From contig DKCO01000040.1 of the NCBI GenBank assembly GCA_002452215.1, positions 1 to 29,359 on the forward strand: 29,359 nt of DNA, in the 5' to 3' direction. Below are positions 23,484-29,359 of the stretch, piece by piece (position 1 is the first letter of the stretch; each line of letters starts with the position of its first letter). Both the position numbers and the translations under genes were made by a program. Under the pieces are notes generated by a model, which worked only from the letters and a program-made list of their open reading frames with translations, was not told the origin of the DNA and did no database searches. The stretch is from Spirochaetales bacterium UBA6872 (GTDB taxonomy: Bacteria; Spirochaetota; Spirochaetia; Sphaerochaetales; Sphaerochaetaceae).

Positions 23484-25218
23484 CGAATTGGCTATTGTAG
23501 AGGTTGCAATAGAACCCTTTCTTTGCCAGAAGTTCTTCGTGAGTGCCTTGCTCTATTATATTGCCGTTATTCATCACAAGAATCAGATCGGCTGACTTTA
23601 TAGTTGAAAGCCTATGAGCAACGATAAACGATGTCTTCCCTTTCATCATTATTGAAAAGGCCTCTTGGATCATAAGCTCTGTTCTCGTATCGATCGAGCT
23701 TGTAGCTTCATCTAGAATAAGCATCGATGGATCTGAAAGCATTACTCTAGCAATGCAAAGAAGTTGCTTTTGGCCTTGTGAAATAGAATCAGACTGATCG
23801 AAGACCGGCTCGTTATAACCAAGAGGCAAAGTCTCTATGAACGAATCGAGATGGCAAAGCTTTACAACTCTTTCTACATCTTCCTTTGTTGCATCAGGAT
23901 TCGAAAACAAAAGATTGTCCAATATCGTTCCGCTTTTAAGCCATGTATCTTGCAATACCATTCCATAACTTGCTCTAAGGCTATGACGCGTAATATCGCG
24001 AATGTCATGCCCATCGACACTTATCGATCCTGAGTCGACATCATAAAATCGCATCAGAAGGTTTATGATAGTCGTTTTACCACATCCGGTTGGTCCAACG
24101 ATTGCTATTTTCATGCCGGGCTTCACATTCAATGAGAAATCCTTGATCAAGTTTTGCTCTTTTGTGTATGAGAAATAGACATTAGACACATCTATTTTGC
24201 CCTCAGGACTCTCAAGCACAACAGCATTTTCTTTGTCTTTTGTTTCCTCAGGTTGCTTTAATAACTCGAAGACTCTATCGGCAGATGCAAGGGCATTTTG
24301 AAGCTCTGTCATAACAGACGAGATTTCATTGAAAGGCTTTGTGTATTGGCTTGCATATGAAAGCGTTGCACTAAGTGCACCGATTGTGAGCTTCCCAGCT
24401 AGAGCTGAAAGACCACCTGCTAGAGCCACTCCTGTATACACGAGGCTATTGACGAACCTTGTTGCAGGATTCGTAATAGATGAGTAGAAGGTTGCGAAAA
24501 GAGAGAAAGATGCCCATCTCTCGTTCAAGCTATCAAATTGAGCCTTGTTCTTTTCTTCTCTGGAAAACAATGCACCCACATTGCCATCGGAAATCATCTC
24601 ATCGATAAACGATGTTTGCTCTCCCCTAGCCTCGCCTTGCTTATGGAATAAAGAGTAGCTTTTCTTTGCAATGAACGAGGCACTCAAAAGCGAAATCGGC
24701 GTCACAAGCACAACAACAAAAGCGACAATCCAATTGATGTAAAACAAGAAAAACAGAGTTCCTGCTATAGTCAAGACTCCAGTAAACAGTTGCGTAAAAC
24801 CCATCAAAAGACCATCTGAGATTTGGTCTACATCAGCAATCATCCTCGATACGATATCGCCTTGGGGATGGGAATCAAGATATGAAAGAGGAAGCTTCTG
24901 GATATGGTTGAATATATCTTTTCTGATGTCTTTTACAATGTAATATGCCATCTTGTTATTCGATTGGCTCATTACAAATTGCATAAAGGATGAAAAAAGC
25001 GCAATAAAGACCAAAGAAAACAGATATAGGGCAAATATGCTCAAATCACCTGATGAGATTACATCAATTGCACTTCCAGTGATCATTGGGAACATAAGCG
25101 TACAGATAACTGTCATCATAGCTGATAGCAAGGAAAGTGCCAGATATCTCCTATATGGCTTTATATATGCCAAGAGATTTTTTACCGTATCGCTACGTTT
25201 TCTTGTTGCCTTAGCCAT
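23476..25218 (-). CDS. Heterodimeric ABC exporter subunit with canonical Walker B (TmrAB/TM287-288 type)
   Basis: This 580-residue half-transporter has a six-helix membrane domain (about 1-320) and then an ATPase domain. Walker A is GPTGCGKT (375-382), the Q loop Q423, Walker B LILDE with the catalytic E504, and the switch histidine H535 in AHRLST. The signature, however, is ISQGQ (479-483) instead of LSGGQ. This is the complement of its partner's defects, so together they form one competent and one degenerate ATP site. ATG 25218 is chosen because it overlaps the partner's stop by eight bases and gives matching length; the frame is open further upstream to 25293. Substrate unknown: lipids, drugs or peptides are possible. 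Confidence 0.9.
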   Translation of the reverse strand: MAKATRKRSDTVKNLLAYIKPYRRYLALSLLSAMMTVICTLMFPMITGSAIDVISSGDLSIFALYLFSLVFIALFSSFMQFVMSQSNNKMAYYIVKDIRKDIFNHIQKLPLSYLDSHPQGDIVSRMIADVDQISDGLLMGFTQLFTGVLTIAGTLFFLFYINWIVAFVVVLVTPISLLSASFIAKKSYSLFHKQGEARGEQTSFIDEMISDGNVGALFSREEKNKAQFDSLNERWASFSLFATFYSSITNPATRFVNSLVYTGVALAGGLSALAGKLTIGALSATLSYASQYTKPFNEISSVMTELQNALASADRVFELLKQPEETKDKENAVVLESPEGKIDVSNVYFSYTKEQNLIKDFSLNVKPGMKIAIVGPTGCGKTTIINLLMRFYDVDSGSISVDGHDIRDITRHSLRASYGMVLQDTWLKSGTILDNLLFSNPDATKEDVERVVKLCHLDSFIETLPLGYNEPVFDQSDSISQGQKQLLCIARVMLSDPSMLILDEATSSIDTRTELMIQEAFSIMMKGKTSFIVAHRLSTIKSADLILVMNNGNIIEQGTHEELLAKKGFYCNLYNSQFAI

Positions 25219-26944
25219 TTTCAGCCATCCTATCGCCAAATTGCGAATTGTATATCTCTCTGTACAACTCATTTCCTTCAAGGAGTTCTTCATGAGTCCC
25301 TATTGCATCGATTCTTCCCTCTGAAAGGACTATTATCCTATCCATAGACATCAAAGATGATGTCCTTTGGGAAACTACGAATACTGTCATTTCTTTAAGC
25401 TTTGATATTGTTTTTCTCAATCTTGCATCTGTTGCATAATCCAGAGCTGATGCACTGTCATCAAGGATTAGAATCTCAGGCTTTCTCACAAAAGCTCTAG
25501 CGATTGTAAGTCTTTGCCTTTGTCCTCCAGATAAGTTCCTTCCACCTTGCTCGAGCATATAATCAAGGCCATCTTTCTTTTGGAAAACAAAATCATATGC
25601 CTCCGCTTTTTCAAGCGCATCGATCATCTCCTCATCGCTTGCACTCTCATTGCCCCATTTGAGGTTTTCGCGAATAGTGCCTTTGAAAAGGCGAGCTTTT
25701 TGAGGAACAACTCCAATTATGGATCTAAGAGTTGTCAGATTCCAGGAGCGTACATCAGAGCCGAAGACCAATACCTCTCCAGATGTTGCATCATAAAGCC
25801 TTGAGATCAAATTGACAACAGAGCTCTTTCCCGATCCGGTTGTACCAATAATCCCAATTTTCTCTCCCTTCTTTGCTTTGAATGATATATCCGAAAGAGC
25901 TGGAGCACCGCCTTGCATATAGGTAAGGTACACGGATTTGAATTCGACAGCCAAAGGACAAGCGAGATTGCCATTTGCTGTTTTCTCCGGACTTTCTATA
26001 GAGCTTTCTATATCAAATACGCTTTGGATTCTATTTGCTGATGCTATGGCTCGTGTAATAGTTATTATGAGGTTCGCGAACTTGACTAGTTCCACAAGAA
26101 TCTGGTTCATATAGTTTACAAGAGCAACAATCGAGCCAATCTCAATCAATTTCAAATCGAATCTTTCTTTCCCGAAATAAATCAAAACAACTATTGCAAT
26201 GTTTATCACAACAGATGTCAATGGATTTAAAAGCGATGAGAAAAAACCTGATGCAAGTTGCTTTGAGCAAAGATCATCAGAAATATATGCAAATTCCTCT
26301 CCTTCTTCTTTTTCTTTTCCAAAAGCTCTAAGGACTCTTACTCCAGATAGGTTCTCGCGTGTCTTCAGCGTTGTATTATCAAGCTCCGATTGAACAATTT
26401 TGTACATTGGAACTGTCTTACGCATTATCAATAAGACAATCAATGACAGCAAAGGAATCACTACAACAAAGACCCATGACAGTCTAGAGTCCACAGTGAA
26501 TGCCATGATCGCAGCACCAAGAACGACAAAAGGGCTTCTTAGAAAGAGCCGGAGGAACATGTTTATTCCGTTTTGCACTTGGTTCGAATCGCTAGTTAAG
26601 CGAGTAATCAATCCAGATGCACCTTCCTTGTCTCTATCTGATGCCGATAAGCTCTGTATATGAGCAAAAAGCTCGCTCTTCATCTTCTTTGCGAAGCCTA
26701 TTGCAGCTTTAGCAGAAAACCACTGTGCTGTAATTGATACAATCAAGCCGAAAAAACCAAGCAAGACCATCAAGAGGGCCATTTTTACAATATGTCCTCT
26801 ATCATTTGTTGCAATACCGAAATCAATAAGCGATGCAACACAAAGAGGTACAAAGAGCTCTAAAACGGCCTCTATAAGCTTGAAAAGAGGTGCAAGAATC
26901 GCCTCTTTTCTATATCCTTTCATGAAACGAAGTAGCTTAATCAT
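25211..26944 (-). CDS. Heterodimeric ABC exporter subunit with degenerate ATP site
   Basis: This 577-residue half-transporter has six membrane helices and an ATPase domain. Walker A GTTGSGKS (367-374), Q415 and the canonical signature LSGGQ (471-475) are present. The Walker B catalytic glutamate is aspartate (LILDD, D496) and the switch histidine is Q526 (VVSQRTSS). Such an Asp/Gln pair marks the non-hydrolysing site of asymmetric exporters such as TM287/288. Its ATG overlaps the stop of the flavodoxin-family gene (ATGA), and its own stop overlaps the start of the second subunit, so all three are translationally coupled. Confidence 0.92.
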   Translation of the reverse strand: MIKLLRFMKGYRKEAILAPLFKLIEAVLELFVPLCVASLIDFGIATNDRGHIVKMALLMVLLGFFGLIVSITAQWFSAKAAIGFAKKMKSELFAHIQSLSASDRDKEGASGLITRLTSDSNQVQNGINMFLRLFLRSPFVVLGAAIMAFTVDSRLSWVFVVVIPLLSLIVLLIMRKTVPMYKIVQSELDNTTLKTRENLSGVRVLRAFGKEKEEGEEFAYISDDLCSKQLASGFFSSLLNPLTSVVINIAIVVLIYFGKERFDLKLIEIGSIVALVNYMNQILVELVKFANLIITITRAIASANRIQSVFDIESSIESPEKTANGNLACPLAVEFKSVYLTYMQGGAPALSDISFKAKKGEKIGIIGTTGSGKSSVVNLISRLYDATSGEVLVFGSDVRSWNLTTLRSIIGVVPQKARLFKGTIRENLKWGNESASDEEMIDALEKAEAYDFVFQKKDGLDYMLEQGGRNLSGGQRQRLTIARAFVRKPEILILDDSASALDYATDARLRKTISKLKEMTVFVVSQRTSSLMSMDRIIVLSEGRIDAIGTHEELLEGNELYREIYNSQFGDRMAENG

Positions 26945-27492
26945 CTAATGAAATTGGTCCTGATTCTTTTTTCCCCTTTTGGCTTATCAATCCCCGCTTT
27001 CTCAAAACACTTTATAACATACGAGATGTTTGCGCCCAAAATGCGCATTGTTTGCATTCCCTCTTCGTCCTTCTCAACCTCATCTGGAGTATTGCCATGG
27101 ACTTGGTTCCAATAGTTGGATGATACGACAACCATCTGCGATATCGTAAAATACTTATTAAGCTGATCGAATGTCGAAGATGCACCTCCTCGCCTGCAAG
27201 ACACGATAGCAGCAGCTGGTTTCAATGCAACTTCAGATGACACAATGTTGAAAAGAGAGTCCATGAAATCGGTGCAAAGTCCTGATGCTGACGCATAATA
27301 TACAGGAGAGCCTACAACAAGAGCTTGGGCTTCTTTCACTTTTTCAGCAATCTCCAAGATCCTCGCATTATCTCGTGTCGCTTGCACAATTTCATACTCA
27401 ATTGCCTCTTTTTCAAAAGATGATGCAACTTCCTTAAGAGCCCTATATGTACATCCGTTTTCTCTTGGAGAACCATTGATCAAAACAACCAT
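26941..27492 (-). CDS. Flavodoxin-family (NADPH-dependent FMN reductase-like) protein
   Basis: This 183-residue flavoprotein has the FMN phosphate-binding loop NGSPRENG (6-13) and the second flavin-contact loop GSPVYYASASG (61-71). It belongs to the NAD(P)H-dependent FMN reductase/multimeric flavodoxin group. The likely role is reduction of quinones or other small oxidants, or electron transfer; the substrate cannot be read. AAGAGG precedes the ATG. It lies 11 bases after lysS and overlaps the first exporter gene by four bases, placing it in one operon with both. Confidence 0.85.
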   Translation of the reverse strand: MVVLINGSPRENGCTYRALKEVASSFEKEAIEYEIVQATRDNARILEIAEKVKEAQALVVGSPVYYASASGLCTDFMDSLFNIVSSEVALKPAAAIVSCRRGGASSTFDQLNKYFTISQMVVVSSNYWNQVHGNTPDEVEKDEEGMQTMRILGANISYVIKCFEKAGIDKPKGEKRIRTNFIR

Positions 27493-27503
27493 AATAAAAC
27501 CTC

Positions 27504-29084
27504 TTAATATCGTTCAAGGATAGGAAGAATAGTCTCTGAACCACAAGCTTTTACAAAAGATGCGAGCTTTGGCCCCTTCTCTTTGCCAATCAAAACCAAA
27601 TATACAACTCTAAAGAAATCAGCACTTTCAAGACCATTGTCCTCTGCGGCCTTATAGATATAGTTTGAGAACTCCTTCTCTGCCATATCATCCAGATTCT
27701 CCTTTACATAAAGGGCAAAATCCTTTACGGCCTTTCTCTCATTATCATTGAGGACAACTCTTTCACTATCATTGCTCTGCAAACTGAATTTAAAATCCTC
27801 TGGAGCATACATCTCGAGCCAGTTTTTTGCACACTTGAGCCTTACTTTGAGTCTCTCTTTTTGGCTATCTGTCATCGATCCCAATCGCGAGAACACTTTG
27901 TCGATATCGCCAGAAAATATTTGCAAGTAGTTGCAAAGATGCCTGAATGGAATTTGATAGCCAGGCTCAGTTGGGATTTTCTTGTCATCAACTTGTGAAA
28001 GCTCGTAAATCCTCTTCTCTTTCAGCCTTCTCTCTTCCTTAACTGGCAACAGTCCAAAGTATATTCTTTCGCAATTGTCATAGTCTTCATAGATCTTCAA
28101 AACATCAAGATCAAAGGATATCGCAAACTCGGATTGCGGTCTTGTTCCCACAAATAAGTATCGTACAATCTCTGGTGGGTACACAGCCAAGACATCATAA
28201 AGGTCTGCAACCTCCCCTCCAGAGGAAGAAATCTTTCCACCCATACCTTTGAGCTTGATAAAATCATAGCGCATCGTCACTGGAGCCTCGCCACCGAATA
28301 CCTTTACGACGCTTTTTGAAGTATCGTAGGAGCCTCCCTCTGTCAAGTGGTCCTTCCCTCCTGGCTCGAAATCGACTTTCTCAACAGTCCATCTCATTGG
28401 CCAGTCAATTCTCCATGGAAGCTTTGTGTTTGGAGTTGTCCTTATATCGATTGTCTCGCTCTTGTCGACTTCATTGTCATGATAAGTAAGCATGTAACCG
28501 CCATCCCAACCAGTGACTGTTGTTGTATCTTTATCTGTAAATGACGAGAAGACCGATACAGGCCACCAATCTTCTTTCAATGGTTCAGTCCTGTATTCAT
28601 TCAAGATAGCTTTAATTTCATCTCTCTTCTCCAAAGCTGTCTTTATTCCTTCGACATAATAATTGTGTCTATAGCGATCTGCTTGATATAAGTACTCGGG
28701 AAACACGCCTACTGTAGGAAGGATCTTCTCTACAGCAATCTCATTTCCCCTTGCATAATTTTCAGCCCTGCCCGTGGTATCTGGAACAAGAGTGATTGGC
28801 TTTCTAAGATATGTTTCCAGAAGCTCTGGATTTGGCATATTCTTTGGCACTTTCCTGAAAACATCATAATCATCCCAACTATAGATGAACCTAACGTTTT
28901 TACCTTTCTCTCTTAATGCTCTAACAACGAGTTCGACTGTGATTATCTCGCGGAAGTTCCCTATATGGACTGTTCCAGATGGTGTTATTCCTGATGCGCA
29001 AGTATATATTTCCTTATCGCCCTTTTCCCTTATTATCTTGTCTGCCATTATATCTGCCCAATGGGCATTCTGAACTGTACTCAT
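27504..29084 (-). CDS. lysS: Class I lysyl-tRNA synthetase
   Basis: This 526-residue class I LysRS charges tRNA-Lys using a Rossmann-fold catalytic domain. It is unrelated to the class II LysRS of most bacteria. The HIGH-type motif is HIGN (40-43, in GITPSGTVHIGNFRE) and the KMSKS-type motif is KISSS (284-288, in KGMGGKISSSGG). FIYSWDDYDVFRKVP and the alpha-helical C-terminal anticodon-binding part fit the family. Class I LysRS is typical of archaea, spirochaetes and some alphaproteobacteria and supports the spirochaete assignment. A promoter-like element ends seven bases before the ATG and there is no ribosome site, so the message may be leaderless. Confidence 0.95.
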   Translation of the reverse strand: MSTVQNAHWADIMADKIIREKGDKEIYTCASGITPSGTVHIGNFREIITVELVVRALREKGKNVRFIYSWDDYDVFRKVPKNMPNPELLETYLRKPITLVPDTTGRAENYARGNEIAVEKILPTVGVFPEYLYQADRYRHNYYVEGIKTALEKRDEIKAILNEYRTEPLKEDWWPVSVFSSFTDKDTTTVTGWDGGYMLTYHDNEVDKSETIDIRTTPNTKLPWRIDWPMRWTVEKVDFEPGGKDHLTEGGSYDTSKSVVKVFGGEAPVTMRYDFIKLKGMGGKISSSGGEVADLYDVLAVYPPEIVRYLFVGTRPQSEFAISFDLDVLKIYEDYDNCERIYFGLLPVKEERRLKEKRIYELSQVDDKKIPTEPGYQIPFRHLCNYLQIFSGDIDKVFSRLGSMTDSQKERLKVRLKCAKNWLEMYAPEDFKFSLQSNDSERVVLNDNERKAVKDFALYVKENLDDMAEKEFSNYIYKAAEDNGLESADFFRVVYLVLIGKEKGPKLASFVKACGSETILPILERY

Positions 29085-29091
29085 ATAATGG

Positions 29092-29120
29092 ATTATGGCA
29101 AAGTGCTATCCAATTTGCAA
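29092..29120 (-). promoter_or_regulatory. Candidate leaderless promoter of lysS
   Basis: On the minus strand TTGCAA (29120-29115), a 17-base spacer and CATAAT (29097-29092) end seven bases before the lysS ATG. Confidence 0.5.
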
Positions 29121-29209
29121 CAAGCTAGAACAACGATTCAATACAAGAATCCTTATTGCTCTTTTTGTACTCGCAAGTTTAAAGAAAAGCAAATACCTTA
29201 GTCTGGTTT

Positions 29210-29359
29210 TCAGTTTAGATGAAAAACAGGTTTAGCCTCGAATTTCGCGCTATTCACTATTGCTGGCACATGCTCTCCTATCATCAAGCACAGAGGCTCT
29301 CCAGATACGCATTGAGAAGAGGAAAAGAATAAATTTCGGCATTTTTGAGAGTTGAAGAC
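29210..29359 (-). CDS. C-terminal end of an unidentified protein (start lies beyond the window)
   Basis: The minus strand is open from the window edge to a TGA at 29212-29210, encoding 49 residues. These include VSGEPLCLMIGEHVPAIVNS and then AKFEAKPVFHLN at the C-terminus. Composition is protein-like and the strand agrees with the lysS operon downstream, but the family was not recognised. Confidence 0.4.
   Translation of the reverse strand, partial: VFNSQKCRNLFFSSSQCVSGEPLCLMIGEHVPAIVNSAKFEAKPVFHLN

Overview
This window comes from a low-GC, Gram-negative-type bacterium. It most likely belongs to the Spirochaetota, perhaps a host-associated gut lineage related to Sphaerochaeta or Treponema. 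The reasons are a class I (archaeal/spirochaetal type) lysyl-tRNA synthetase, an lptC-lptA-lptB-rpoN-hpf block behind a YmdB-like gene, and several AAA ATPase/DUF4143 paralogues. The placement is an inference from gene content, not a database result.

Layout. 1-4073 is accessory DNA: a C-terminal tail of an unknown gene, a serine-hydrolase remnant, a DUF998 membrane protein, a GNAT acetyltransferase, a TfoX N-domain protein, a Fic protein with an N-terminal HTH, and decayed sequence. tRNA-Ala(CGC) follows at 4074-4146, then cstA with its own promoter and terminator. A DUF4143 ATPase (6154-7449) and a decayed stretch lead to tRNA-Leu(CAG) at 8018-8101.

8189-12967 is a tightly packed core operon: YmdB-like protein, RseC-like protein, LptC, LptA, LptB, RpoN and HPF, closed by a terminator. 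LptC, LptA and LptB belong to the lipopolysaccharide transport bridge. RpoN and HPF are regulators commonly found next to lptB. The YmdB-like protein has lost most of its metal ligands.

13091-21811 is accessory again: a helicase-nuclease fusion, an amino-acid permease, and three DUF4143 ATPases. The last two ATPases are convergent and share a 6-bp stop palindrome. Each of the three ATPases is preceded by two copies of a gene-specific 25-29 bp repeat, and a collapsed IS630 transposase lies between the first and second. This is the most unusual structure in the window.

21952-29084 is core: divergent clpP and era, then a minus-strand operon of lysS, a flavodoxin-family gene and an asymmetric heterodimeric ABC exporter. 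The ends of era and the exporter overlap. ymdB, clpP, era and lysS all have a promoter-like -10 box 6-7 bases before the ATG and no clear Shine-Dalgarno site, which suggests leaderless transcripts. The window ends inside an unidentified minus-strand gene.
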